DNA of 40,503 bases from Chthoniobacter flavus (GTDB lineage: Bacteria > Verrucomicrobiota > Verrucomicrobiia > Chthoniobacterales > Terrimicrobiaceae), in assembly GCA_945883435.1 (NCBI GenBank), contig CAMCXK010000026.1:1-40503 (forward strand), given 5' to 3'. Position numbers and translations under genes: made by a program. Positions 7,366-16,037 of this stretch are shown here, one piece after another (positions within the stretch are counted from its first letter, which is position 1; each line of letters starts with the position of its first letter). The notes beneath the pieces are model-generated. The model did not search any database. It had not been told where the DNA came from and saw only the letters and a program-made list of their open reading frames with translations.

Positions 7366-8000
7366 CCGATCCGCCATCCGTCGCCCTCCCGCACATAAAT
7401 AATGCGGTCGTGCAAGCGATGCTCGCCACCTTGCCAGAATTCGATGGTCCGCGGCAGCACACGAAAACCGCCCCAAAACGGCGGCTTGGGAATGCGACCG
7501 TCGCCGAAGCGTTTTTCCAGATCGGCCAGGCGTTCGAGCAAGGCGTCGCGGCCGGGTATGGATTGGCTTTGATGGGAAACCCAGGCTCCCAGGCGGCTGC
7601 CGGCCGGCCGGCTTTCAAAATAAGCGGTGGACTCCTCCTCGGAAAGACGCTCCACGGAACCCGAGATCTCGACCTGCCTTTCGATCGGCACCCACGGGAA
7701 AAGCAATGCGGCCTCCGGATTGCGGGCCAACTCGCGACCCTTGCGACTGTCATAATTGGTGAAAAAAACAAAACCCCGGCTGTCGCAGCCTTTCAAAAGC
7801 ACCGTGCGGCACGAGACGCGGCCGTCGGGCGCGGAGGTGGCCAGCGACATGGCATTGGGCTCTGCCAAGCCCGCCGCCACGGCCTCTTCAAACCAGGTTT
7901 CGAAAAGTGTCAGTGGATTCACCGGCACGTCGCTTTCATCAAGCGGCGGCCGGGAGTAGCTGCGGCGAAAATCGCTGACAGAGGAAAGGGCGGTGCTCAT
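7350..8000 (-). CDS. pdxH: Pyridoxamine/pyridoxine 5'-phosphate oxidase
   Basis: This FMN-dependent enzyme oxidises pyridoxine or pyridoxamine 5'-phosphate to pyridoxal 5'-phosphate. The protein is 216 residues, almost the E. coli length. Visible family segments are RVLLKGCDSRGFVFFTNY preceded by a Ser-Cys-Arg-Thr stretch, SRKGRELARNPEAALLFPW, RQVEISGSVERL, SRLGAWVSHQSQSI, and the C-terminal PRTIEFWQGGEHRLHDRI, with arginine and histidine residues that bind phosphate and substrate. The ATG at 8000 has AAGGA about nine bases upstream; the open frame extends 31 codons further but without homology. It is transcribed alone, convergent with the HAD gene and divergent from the pilB-type gene. Confidence 0.96.
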   Translation of the reverse strand: MSTALSSVSDFRRSYSRPPLDESDVPVNPLTLFETWFEEAVAAGLAEPNAMSLATSAPDGRVSCRTVLLKGCDSRGFVFFTNYDSRKGRELARNPEAALLFPWVPIERQVEISGSVERLSEEESTAYFESRPAGSRLGAWVSHQSQSIPGRDALLERLADLEKRFGDGRIPKPPFWGGFRVLPRTIEFWQGGEHRLHDRIIYVREGDGWRIGRLSP

Positions 8001-8060
8001 GGGGCAATCCTTCAAAATCTGCCGGCGCCCGGCGATGGAAAAAGCGTTGGTTCGGACGCG

Positions 8061-8089
8061 TTGACTTGGAGGAAATGCTCGCTTACAAG
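8061..8089 (+). promoter_or_regulatory. Putative promoter of the tandem pilB-type genes
   Basis: TTGACT (8061-8066) and TACAAG (8084-8089) are separated by exactly 17 bases. Predicted transcription start is near 8096, only about eight bases before the GTG start at 8104, so the message would be almost leaderless. Confidence 0.5.
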
Positions 8090-8103
8090 GCACGGTCCAC
8101 CAC

Positions 8104-9798
8104 GTGTCCCCGAACGACGATTACACGCTTGAAGTTCTGCAAGACCTGGGCCTTCTGACCAAGGCGCAGATCGACTCGGCACGTCAAGATGCCGACGAAG
8201 GGGGCCCGCTCCGCCATCTGATCCGGAATGGAGCCCTCTCGGAAGAGGATGTCTCCCGCGCCCTGGCGGCCCAGAACAGCATGGAATTCGTGGACCTCTC
8301 CCAGGTTCATGCGGAGCGCAACGTGATCGATCTGGTGCCGGCCGACGACGCCCGCCGCTACCAGGCGGTTCCGGTCGCCCTTCGCGATGGCGTGCTGGTG
8401 ATCGCCGTCGCCGATCCCATGGACATGCAGTCGATGGACGACCTCACCTACAAGCTGGGGCGCGAACTGGAATTCGTCTGCTCCACACCCGATGCGGTCC
8501 GCAAATTGATCGTCAAGTTTTACGGCAATGCCGACGACGCCTCCGCCGAGTTGCTCAAGGCCATGGCCCCCGCGGAGTCCGGGGGCGGTCCGGTTGAGGA
8601 CGACGAATCGAACGCCGGCGAGGGGGATGCGCCCGTGATCAAGCTGGTCTCGATGCTGCTTCTCGAGGCTTATACCAACCGGGCGAGCGATATTCACATC
8701 GAACCCCTCGAGGGCAAGTTGCGTGTGCGCTTCCGCATCGACGGGGTGCTTCAGGAGATGCAGGCCCCGCCCAAGCGGCTTCACGGAGCCATGGTCAGCC
8801 GCCTCAAGATCATGTCCCGCACCATGAGCATCGCGGAGCGCCGCCTGCCGCAGGATGGCCGGATTCAAATCCGACTGGGCGACAAATCCGTCGATCTGCG
8901 GGTCTCCACCATCCCCACCGTGCACGGCGAGAGCGTGGTCATGCGGATTCTTGACAAAACGTCTCTCATGCTGGGGTTGCCCGATCTCGGATTTCTCTCG
9001 GACGACCAGGCGAAGTTCGAGCAATGCATCAATCTTCCCGATGGCATCATTCTCGTGACCGGTCCGACGGGTTCGGGCAAGACCACCACGCTTTACGGGT
9101 GCCTGAACTACATGAACAAGCCCGACCGCAAGCTGATCACGGTCGAGGATCCCGTCGAATACCAGATGAACGGGATCAACCAGGTTCCGGTGAACGCCAG
9201 CATCGGAATGACCTTCCCGGCCGCCTTGCGGTCGATTCTGCGCCAAGCCCCCAATATCATCATGATCGGCGAGATCCGGGACTACGAAACCGCCAGCATT
9301 GCCGTGAACGCCTCGCTGACGGGCCATCTGGTGCTGTCCACCTTGCACACCAACGACGCGCCGAGCGCGATTGCCAGGTTGGTCGACATCGGCGTGAAGC
9401 CGTTTCTGGTTTCCAGTTCGGTGAGGGCGGTTCTTGCCCAGCGGTTGGTGCGCCGCCTCTGCCCGAAATGCAAGCAACCGGCCGAGTTGAGCGACTACGA
9501 AATGTCCGCCCTTCAAATCGAGCCCGGGATGCTCCGGCAATCGCAGGTCATGCGTCCGGCCGGATGCGACGCTTGCCGCGGCAAGGGGTATCGCGGCCGC
9601 ATGGGTATTTTTGAGATGTTCCTGGTGGACGACGAGGTTCGAAACATGATCAACAACAATTCCTCCACCATCTCATTGCGCCAGCGCGCCCGCGAACTTG
9701 GCATGCGCACGCTGCGCGAGGACGGTGTGCGAAAGGTTCTCGCCGGCATGACCACGGCCGAGGAGGTCATTAGCACCACGATGGCGGACATGGACTGA
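8104..9798 (+). CDS. pilB: GspE/PilB-family assembly ATPase (first of tandem pair)
   Basis: Secretion/pilus ATPases of this family power assembly of pilin fibres at the inner membrane. The protein is 564 residues. The N-terminal MshEN-type domain (about 1-150) begins LEVLQDLGLLTKAQID. The N2 linker is followed by ASDIHIEPLEGKLRVRFRID. Walker A is GPTGSGKTTT near residues 320-329. The Asp box and Walker B are IIMIGEIRD, with catalytic Glu, then the His box TGHLVLSTLHTNDAPSA. CPKCK...CDACRGKGYRGR forms the zinc-binding tetracysteine. One oddity is LRQAPN where relatives usually have LRQDPD. GTG is the only reasonable start and there is no good Shine-Dalgarno. The second paralogue begins five bases downstream; no pilT, pilC or pilin is adjacent. 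Whether it serves type IV pili or another fibre is open. Confidence 0.92.
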   Translation: MSPNDDYTLEVLQDLGLLTKAQIDSARQDADEGGPLRHLIRNGALSEEDVSRALAAQNSMEFVDLSQVHAERNVIDLVPADDARRYQAVPVALRDGVLVIAVADPMDMQSMDDLTYKLGRELEFVCSTPDAVRKLIVKFYGNADDASAELLKAMAPAESGGGPVEDDESNAGEGDAPVIKLVSMLLLEAYTNRASDIHIEPLEGKLRVRFRIDGVLQEMQAPPKRLHGAMVSRLKIMSRTMSIAERRLPQDGRIQIRLGDKSVDLRVSTIPTVHGESVVMRILDKTSLMLGLPDLGFLSDDQAKFEQCINLPDGIILVTGPTGSGKTTTLYGCLNYMNKPDRKLITVEDPVEYQMNGINQVPVNASIGMTFPAALRSILRQAPNIIMIGEIRDYETASIAVNASLTGHLVLSTLHTNDAPSAIARLVDIGVKPFLVSSSVRAVLAQRLVRRLCPKCKQPAELSDYEMSALQIEPGMLRQSQVMRPAGCDACRGKGYRGRMGIFEMFLVDDEVRNMINNNSSTISLRQRARELGMRTLREDGVRKVLAGMTTAEEVISTTMADMD

Positions 9799-9803
9799 CC
9801 GAT

Positions 9804-11495
9804 ATGGACGCCCGGCACATCACAGATCTTTTTGTCGAACGCGGACTGCTGACAGCCGAGCAGGCCTCCGAGTGTGTTCAAGCCTCGCTGCTGGAAGGCC
9901 GCTCCATCGAGCAGGTGCTCATCGATGCCGGAATCGCCGACGAGTCGTCTTACGAGCAGGTCGTCGCCGATTCCCTCGGGGCAGAAGCCTACAACCTCTC
10001 GCAATTCCAGCCCGACGCGTCGACGCTCAGCTTGATTCCCTCCGGCCTGGCGCGGCTTCACGGAGCTCTTCCCATTGCGGCCTCCGGAAACACCCTCTTC
10101 GTGGCCCTCGCCGATCCCTTCAATGCGCGCGCGCTGGAGGACTTGCGCTTCGGGCTGGGCCGTGAGGTCGTGCAGGTGGTCGGATTTCCTCCGGCCGTCC
10201 GCCGCCTCATTCATGAGCACTACGGGTCGGAAGATTCGAACATCAGCGAGATCCTCTCCCAACTCGGGGGCGAGGGCATCGATGTGAGGGAGGGCCCCGA
10301 CGAGCAGTTCAACCTTCAGGCGGTCACCGCCGAAGCGAATGCCGCCCCCGTGGTGCGGTATGTCGATTTGATTTTGGACAAGGCCATCGCCGCCCGCGCG
10401 AGCGACATTCATTTCGAACCGTTCGAAACGGAATTCAAAATCCGCTACCGGGTCGACGGGGCCCTTTACGAGATGGACCCGCCGCCGTTCAAGCTCGCGC
10501 TGCCCGTCATATCGCGCGTCAAAGTGATGTCGAACCTGAACATCGCCGAACGGAGGCTGCCCCAGGACGGGCGTATTCAGCGCGTCATCAATGGCCGACA
10601 GGTGGACTTGCGCGTGTCCACCCTGCCGACGGCGTTCGGAGAAAGTGTCGTGCTCCGGGTGCTCGACCGCTCCAGTGTCAACCTGAACCTCGAGACTCTG
10701 GGGATGCCGGACGATATCATGGCCCACATTCTCGAGGTCATCGAAAAACCCAATGGCATTTTCATCGTCACGGGACCGACCGGTTCGGGAAAGACAACCA
10801 CGCTTTATTCCTGCCTGCGGAAAATCAACACCATCGATTCAAAACTGCTCACGGCCGAGGATCCGGTGGAATACGAGATCGACGGCATCATCCAGGTGCC
10901 GATCAATGATTCGATCGGGCTGACCTTTTCGAGGGTTCTGCGGGCGTTCCTCCGCCAGGATCCCGACCGCATCCTCGTTGGCGAAACGCGCGACGCCGAG
11001 ACCGCGCAAATCGCGATCCAGGCGTCCCTGACCGGGCACCTTGTTTTCACCACGCTGCACACAAACGACTCGACCGGGGCGGTGACGCGTCTCATGGACA
11101 TGGGGATCGAGCCGTTTTTGATTTCCGCGTCGCTCGAGTGCGTTCTGGCACAGCGGCTGATCCGCAAGATTTGCACCGCGTGCCGGACATCCTACGAACC
11201 GACCCCGCAGGTTCTCGCCTCGCTGGGGCTGAGCATTCACGACATCGGAGACAAGGATTTTTACTACGGCAAGGGCTGCGAAGCCTGCAATTTCACGGGC
11301 TACAAGGGCCGGAAAGGCATCTACGAGTTGTTGAAAATCTCCGATCCGATCCGCGAGATGATCAACGACCGGGCCCCCGGCGTGCTCATCCGCCAGAAGG
11401 CGATCGAGCTGGGCATGACCACGCTCCGCGAGGACGGCCTCCGCTCGATTTACGAGGGTCTCACGACGATCGAAGAGGTCGTCAAATACACCTGA
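9804..11495 (+). CDS. pilB: GspE/PilB-family assembly ATPase (second of tandem pair)
   Basis: This 563-residue paralogue of the preceding gene has the same layout: MshEN domain starting ITDLFVERGLLTAEQA, then ASDIHFEPFETEFKIRYRVD, Walker A GPTGSGKTTT near residue 324, Walker B region RILVGETRD, His box HLVFTTLHTNDSTGA, and tetracysteine CTAC...CEACNFTGYKGR. Its catalytic glutamate is present, and it keeps the LRQDPD that the first copy lacks. Divergence along the whole length (for example GEIRD versus GETRD) suggests an old duplication, not a recent one. The two genes are five bases apart and almost certainly co-transcribed, so they could form a mixed hexamer or serve two machines. Its stop codon abuts the stop codon of the convergent gene. 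Confidence 0.92.
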   Translation: MDARHITDLFVERGLLTAEQASECVQASLLEGRSIEQVLIDAGIADESSYEQVVADSLGAEAYNLSQFQPDASTLSLIPSGLARLHGALPIAASGNTLFVALADPFNARALEDLRFGLGREVVQVVGFPPAVRRLIHEHYGSEDSNISEILSQLGGEGIDVREGPDEQFNLQAVTAEANAAPVVRYVDLILDKAIAARASDIHFEPFETEFKIRYRVDGALYEMDPPPFKLALPVISRVKVMSNLNIAERRLPQDGRIQRVINGRQVDLRVSTLPTAFGESVVLRVLDRSSVNLNLETLGMPDDIMAHILEVIEKPNGIFIVTGPTGSGKTTTLYSCLRKINTIDSKLLTAEDPVEYEIDGIIQVPINDSIGLTFSRVLRAFLRQDPDRILVGETRDAETAQIAIQASLTGHLVFTTLHTNDSTGAVTRLMDMGIEPFLISASLECVLAQRLIRKICTACRTSYEPTPQVLASLGLSIHDIGDKDFYYGKGCEACNFTGYKGRKGIYELLKISDPIREMINDRAPGVLIRQKAIELGMTTLREDGLRSIYEGLTTIEEVVKYT

Positions 11496-12263
11496 TCAGC
11501 ACCAGCAAAAATCGGCCGAGACCGCATGGTGGTCGGAACATCCGGTGGGGACGACGCGCGCGTCGATCAATTCCAGACCACCCTTGAAGAAAATGTGGTC
11601 GGTCACGTAGGGCCGCCGCCGCCATGTCACGGCATGGTTTTGAGCCGTATGCAGACCGGATTCCCGGAATTCCTCCAAAAGGGATTCCCCGGGTGCGCAA
11701 TTCATGTCCCCCGCGAGGATCGCGCCTCCGTCCACCGAGCGGAGGCGTTCGGCGACGATCCTCCGCTGCTCCGGATGATCGTCGCTCGACCCCCCGATCA
11801 TGAAAAACGCCTGCAGGTGGGTGTTGAAAACCGGCAGCATGCGGCCGGCGCAGAGGGTCTGCGCCTCGATCATCAATCGCGGGGAGGCCTGGCGCAAACG
11901 GCCCGCAAACTCGAATTCCAGCGGAGCGGCAGGCAAATGAAGGGACTGGAATCCGGTCAAGGGATGCCGGGAAAAAATCGCGAGCCCCAGTCCGAAGGGA
12001 ATTTCGGTTTTATTGATGGCCGGGTAGGCGAACACGGCGTCGTAATCCGGAAGAAGTTCGCGCAACCGCCCGAAGTGCGGAGGCGGATCGATCTGAACGC
12101 CGCCGTCGTGGCCTTGTTCGACTTCTTGAAGGCAGAGGACATCGGCTTCGAGAGACTGCAAGAACGACGCCGTGCGCTCCAAATCGATCCGCCGGCCATC
12201 GGGATCGACATCGCACCACGGTTGGCCGTTTTGCATGTTGAAAGTCGAGATGCGGAACATCAT
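11496..12263 (-). CDS. Endonuclease/exonuclease/phosphatase (EEP) family hydrolase
   Basis: This 255-residue metal-dependent hydrolase of the fold shared by exonuclease III, DNase I and sphingomyelinases begins MMFRISTFNMQN with the motif asparagine. LCLQEVEQ supplies the metal-binding glutamate, LAGDMNCAPGE the Asp-x-Asn pair, and TDHIFF plus CSDHHAVSADF the C-terminal Asp-His catalytic pair. All catalytic positions are intact. No signal peptide is evident, so substrate (nucleic acid, lipid or other phosphodiester) cannot be decided. The start is uncertain: ATG 12263 fits the family, but an in-frame ATG at 12314 would add 17 residues, and neither has a strong Shine-Dalgarno. It converges with the ATPase gene, the two stops meeting in TGATCA with no gap. 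Confidence 0.85.
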   Translation of the reverse strand: MMFRISTFNMQNGQPWCDVDPDGRRIDLERTASFLQSLEADVLCLQEVEQGHDGGVQIDPPPHFGRLRELLPDYDAVFAYPAINKTEIPFGLGLAIFSRHPLTGFQSLHLPAAPLEFEFAGRLRQASPRLMIEAQTLCAGRMLPVFNTHLQAFFMIGGSSDDHPEQRRIVAERLRSVDGGAILAGDMNCAPGESLLEEFRESGLHTAQNHAVTWRRRPYVTDHIFFKGGLELIDARVVPTGCSDHHAVSADFCWC

Positions 12264-12368
12264 GAGGGAGGTGCGGAGGGATCGGAACAGCGTTTCAGTG
12301 CTTGCGCCGGGCATCAACTCTTTTTGTGCGGTTGCACCCGGCTGTTTCGGAGGTTGTAATTGGCGGGG

Positions 12369-13586
12369 ATGACCGCATTCCGCATTTCGCATCTTTGGGC
12401 CCGGCTGCCCTTGTGGTTGGAAACCCTCGGAGAATGGCGCGCCGCGCGTGCCGCCTGGATGGCATGGGGAGTTTTCGCCCTGGTGGTGTGTGTCATCGTG
12501 GCGGTCCAACCCGATCGCCGGACCGTGACTCCCGAGTATCGCAAAGCCTCTGAAAAATGGTGGGCTTCCGAGCCGGGCGTCTATCCGAAACGGAACGGAT
12601 TTCTTTATCTTCCGCAGGCGGCGATTTTTTACACCCCGTTCCGCGTCCTTCCCAAACGGGTGGGCGAGCCCTTGTGGAGGCTGGTGATGATCGGCTCTCT
12701 CGCCGGCGCGCTCTGGTGGGCTGCGAAAAGCCTCGATAAGAAAAACTGGGGCGTGATTTTTCTTCTGGCCACAATGCTGGTTCTTCCCTCCTGCCTGGCC
12801 AGTGCGCGGAATGGCCAAGTGAATATGCCCCTGGCCGCTTTTTATCTGCTGGCGGCCTTGTGTGTTTCCAGTGGCCGGTGGTGGGCGGCAGCGGCTTGCT
12901 TTGCGGTTTCGCTCGGCTTGAAACCGATTTCGCTGGCTCCCATGCTGCTCGCCGGAGCGGCCTTTCCGCGACTGCGCCTGCCGATGGCGGCGTTCACCGG
13001 CCTTCTTTTGTTGTTGCCGTTCGCACACCCCGATCCGACTTATGTTGCTGCCCAGTATCAGGACTTTGTTCGTTGCTTTTTGCAGGCAGGGCGACCGTCG
13101 GGGCACACTTGGTGCGACTTGGCGGGGATGCTCCGGACATTCGGCCTGCAGCCGGGCGATGATTTCATGTGGGCGGTTCGGATCGCGGCCGCACTTGCGA
13201 CACTGGCCATCAGCTTGAGAATTGCGAGGCATGCCGATCGTTTGCGCGCGGCGCTCGGTGTGACGCTTGCGGGTGCGATCTACCTCATGCTTTTCAACCC
13301 GCGCACCGAGACGAACTCCTACGTGATCCTCGCAGCCCTCACCGCGCTGGCTGGAGCCATGGAAATCCTGCGCCACGCGAGCGCCCGCCGGGCGGCGGCC
13401 TACGTGCTCCTCGCGATCGTTTGGGGCAGCGAGAACTACGGGTGGCCGATATTCCCGCTCACCAACTTGTGGCTCAAGGCGCTTTGCACGCTGGCGCTGG
13501 CGGCCTGGCTCGCCCCGGCCCTGTGGACCGGTCGCGACCCCGGGCCATTTTCGGGCACCGCGGCTTCCACTACCCGCATGGCATGA
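12369..13586 (+). CDS. GT87/DUF2029-like integral membrane glycosyltransferase
   Basis: This is a polytopic inner-membrane protein of 405 residues with about eight to ten hydrophobic spans, starting with one at WMAWGVFALVVCVIVAVQ. The loop between the first two spans contains GFLYLPQAAIFYTPFRVLP, and further on GQVNMPLAAFYLL and a later LGLKPISLAPMLLAG. This Pro-rich loop and GQ-N pattern are typical of GT87 (DUF2029) polyprenol-phosphate-sugar-dependent transferases, which act in the cell envelope. The sugar and acceptor are unknown. ATG 12369 is chosen; TTG 12360 is an in-frame alternative. It is divergent from the EEP gene and overlaps the next gene by four bases (ATGA). The C-terminal 20 residues are Ser/Thr-rich and soluble. 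Confidence 0.75.
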   Translation: MTAFRISHLWARLPLWLETLGEWRAARAAWMAWGVFALVVCVIVAVQPDRRTVTPEYRKASEKWWASEPGVYPKRNGFLYLPQAAIFYTPFRVLPKRVGEPLWRLVMIGSLAGALWWAAKSLDKKNWGVIFLLATMLVLPSCLASARNGQVNMPLAAFYLLAALCVSSGRWWAAAACFAVSLGLKPISLAPMLLAGAAFPRLRLPMAAFTGLLLLLPFAHPDPTYVAAQYQDFVRCFLQAGRPSGHTWCDLAGMLRTFGLQPGDDFMWAVRIAAALATLAISLRIARHADRLRAALGVTLAGAIYLMLFNPRTETNSYVILAALTALAGAMEILRHASARRAAAYVLLAIVWGSENYGWPIFPLTNLWLKALCTLALAAWLAPALWTGRDPGPFSGTAASTTRMA

Positions 13587-13978
13587 CCGGGTTTCTTTTC
13601 TTCCTGTGGCCTGCGGACGGCTCGCCCGAGGGTCTCTGGCTTCGGACAGGCGATCATTTTGATGGATGTGTCCTGCGCGTCGCTCATGTTGGGAACGAGT
13701 TGGCCGGGCGTTTGGTTGTCGTGCCCGACGCGATGCGCAAGGCTGGATGGGAGGTGAATGACCTCAAATGGCGCAACCTGGCGCGCGAACCCGGCGGGGC
13801 CTGGCGCATGCAGGATCTCCGCAAACACTTCGACACACGCTCGGGCGCAGTCACCATGGTGGATTATCGAGAGTATCGCCTGACCCTCGGCCTGCGCGGC
13901 CATTTGCGGTTGCACACAGGGGGAACCCCTTTTTTTCCCGATCAGCAATGGGTGCGCTACACGGGAACGGCTCACTGA
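13583..13978 (+). CDS. Small hypothetical protein, beta-rich
   Basis: This 131-residue protein starts in an ATGA overlap with the GT87-like gene, so it is probably translated by coupling. I do not recognise a family. It has several short hydrophobic-alternating segments (CVLRVAHVGNELAGRLVVV, YREYRLTLGLRGHLRLHTG) and Gly/Trp positions that suggest a small beta-sandwich or barrel. The spacing loosely resembles DUF2147 proteins, but this is a weak impression. The first ten residues are hydrophobic but too short for a convincing signal peptide. A terminator follows, so it ends the transcription unit. Confidence 0.7.
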   Translation: MTGFLFFLWPADGSPEGLWLRTGDHFDGCVLRVAHVGNELAGRLVVVPDAMRKAGWEVNDLKWRNLAREPGGAWRMQDLRKHFDTRSGAVTMVDYREYRLTLGLRGHLRLHTGGTPFFPDQQWVRYTGTAH

Positions 13979-13980
13979 AG

Positions 13981-14009
13981 CCCCGCTGCACGGATTGGCG
14001 GGGATTTTG
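13981..14009 (+). terminator. Putative intrinsic terminator
   Basis: CCCCGC (13981-13986) and GCGGGG (13998-14003) form a perfect 6-bp stem with an 11-base loop, followed by ATTTTG. It starts two bases after the small unknown gene's stop codon and precedes the acs gene. Confidence 0.5.
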
Positions 14010-14065
14010 AAGGGTTGAAATCGCGGGGGCGTTTCGCTTCACTCCCTGCCACACCATTTTTCCCC

Positions 14066-16015
14066 ATGAGTCGCCCACCCAAAACCCAGCCCACCGCGCA
14101 ACGTGTTTTCAAGCCGAGTGCCGCCTTTTCCAAAAGGGCGGTGGTCAAATCGTTCGCGGACTACAAGCAGCTTCATGCGGAGTCGATCCGCCAGCCCGAA
14201 AAATTCTGGGCCCGCGAGGCCGCGGCGCTTCTGTGGCGGAAAAAGTGGAGCCGGGTGCTCGATTGGAAAGCGCCTTTTGCAAAGTGGTTCGTCGGCGGCC
14301 AATTGAACGCGGCCGAAAATTGTCTCGATCGCCATCTCGACGGTCCCCGCCGCAACAAGGCGGCCCTCATTTGGGAGGGGGAACCGGGCGAGAAGCGCAC
14401 ATTGACCTATCATCAACTGCACCGCGAGGTGTGCCTCTTTGCAAACGTCCTCAAGCGGAACGGGACAAAGAAAGGCGACCGGGTCCTCATTTACATGCCG
14501 CTGGTTCCCGAGGCGGTGGTGGCCATGTTGGCCTGCGCCCGCATCGGCGCGGTGCACACGGTCGTTTTCGGTGGATTCAGCAGTGACAGCATCAAGGATC
14601 GCCTGGCCGACAGCGGGGCGGAAATCGTGGTGACCGCCGATGGTGGCTACCGGAGGGGCCAACTGGTGACGCTGAAACAAAACGTCGATCACGCCCTCGC
14701 GGAAGACACCCGGGTGCGGAAGGTGATTGTCGCCCGACGCGCCAAACTGGAAGTCACGGTCAAAGAGGGACGGGACGTTTTCTGGGACGAAGAGGTTTTG
14801 CAAGTCGATGCGAACTGTCCGCCTGTCCCCCTCGACAGCGAACACCCGCTTTTTATTCTTTACACAAGCGGCTCCACAGGAAAACCAAAGGGTATCCTCC
14901 ACACCACAGGCGGCTACCTGACCGGAACCCAAGCCACGACCAAATACATCTTCGACCTCCGCGAGGAGGACGTCTACTGGTGCACGGCCGATGTCGGCTG
15001 GATCACCGGCCACAGCTACCTGGTCTATGGCCCCCTTGCCTTGGGAGCAACCTGCGTGCTTTATGAGGGCGCTCCCAACTGGCCCGAGCCCGACCGCTTC
15101 TGGAAGATTATCGAGGAACTGGGCGTGACGATCCTCTACACCGCGCCCACCGCGATCCGGGCTTTCATGAAATGGGGCGACGACTGGCCGGCGAAGCACG
15201 ATTTGTCCTCCCTCCGCCTGCTGGGCAGCGTTGGCGAGCCCATCAATCCCGAGGCGTGGATGTGGTATCACCACCATATCGGCGGCGGGCGTTGCCCGAT
15301 CGTGGACACCTGGTGGCAAACCGAAACCGGATCGATTTTGATTTCGCCGCTCCCCGGAGCCACACCCCTGAAACCCGGAACCGCCACATTGCCGTTTTTC
15401 GGCATCGATGCGGCCATCGTTGACGACCAAGGCAACGAGGTCGGGCCCGACGAGGGCGGCAAGTTGGTCGTTCGCAAGCCGTGGCCTTCGATGCTCCGCA
15501 CGATTCACGGGGACAAGCCCCGCTACAAAAAACAATACTGGTCCGAGGTCAAAGGGTGCTACTTCACCGGAGACGGGGCCCGCCGCGACAAGGACGGGTA
15601 TTTTTGGATCACCGGCCGGATCGATGACGTCTTGAACGTGGCCGGACACCGCCTCGGCACCGCCGAGGTGGAAAGCGCGCTGGTGGGGCATGCCTCGGTC
15701 GCCGAGGCCGCGGTGGTCGGCCGCCCCGATGAAATCAAGGGCCAGGGCGTGGTGGCATTTGTCACGTTGCGCGAGGGCCACTCGGCCTCGAAGGAACTCG
15801 CCGCCGCTTTGCGCAACCATGTGGGCAAGGCGATCGGTCCCATTGCGAAGCCAGACGAAGTGCGGTTTGCCGAATCCCTGCCCAAGACGCGAAGTGGAAA
15901 AATCATGCGCCGGCTGCTGAAGCAAATTGCCGCCGGGGTTCAAGTCACCGGCGACACCACCACGCTGGAAGATCTCGGCGTGCTTGCGCGCTTGAGCAAC
16001 TCCGCCGCGGACTGA
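14066..16015 (+). CDS. acsA: Acetyl-coenzyme A synthetase
   Basis: The enzyme activates acetate with ATP to acetyl-AMP and transfers it to CoA, allowing growth on acetate and recycling of overflow acetate. The protein is 649 residues, the family length. The N-terminal ACAS_N region contains [21 protein letters not shown]. The P-loop-like motif is [11 protein letters not shown] (about residues 264-274). Substrate-pocket segments are [20 protein letters not shown] and [10 protein letters not shown], with the tryptophan that limits substrates to acetate. The hinge and C-domain are [20 protein letters not shown] and [11 protein letters not shown] near residue 610, where the lysine is the site of inactivation by acetylation in characterised enzymes. 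ATG 14066 is chosen; the frame is open 17 codons upstream. No adjacent deacetylase or acetyltransferase is seen. Confidence 0.97.
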   Translation: MSRPPKTQPTAQRVFKPSAAFSKRAVVKSFADYKQLHAESIRQPEKFWAREAAALLWRKKWSRVLDWKAPFAKWFVGGQLNAAENCLDRHLDGPRRNKAALIWEGEPGEKRTLTYHQLHREVCLFANVLKRNGTKKGDRVLIYMPLVPEAVVAMLACARIGAVHTVVFGGFSSDSIKDRLADSGAEIVVTADGGYRRGQLVTLKQNVDHALAEDTRVRKVIVARRAKLEVTVKEGRDVFWDEEVLQVDANCPPVPLDSEHPLFILYTSGSTGKPKGILHTTGGYLTGTQATTKYIFDLREEDVYWCTADVGWITGHSYLVYGPLALGATCVLYEGAPNWPEPDRFWKIIEELGVTILYTAPTAIRAFMKWGDDWPAKHDLSSLRLLGSVGEPINPEAWMWYHHHIGGGRCPIVDTWWQTETGSILISPLPGATPLKPGTATLPFFGIDAAIVDDQGNEVGPDEGGKLVVRKPWPSMLRTIHGDKPRYKKQYWSEVKGCYFTGDGARRDKDGYFWITGRIDDVLNVAGHRLGTAEVESALVGHASVAEAAVVGRPDEIKGQGVVAFVTLREGHSASKELAAALRNHVGKAIGPIAKPDEVRFAESLPKTRSGKIMRRLLKQIAAGVQVTGDTTTLEDLGVLARLSNSAAD

Positions 16016-16037
16016 ACGCCCGATCCAGCGCGCGATT

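Noticed and set aside
11496-13376. 626-residue minus-strand open frame as one protein
   Set aside because: Only the last 255 codons encode the EEP domain; the earlier part is antisense to the GT87-like gene and has no domain character.
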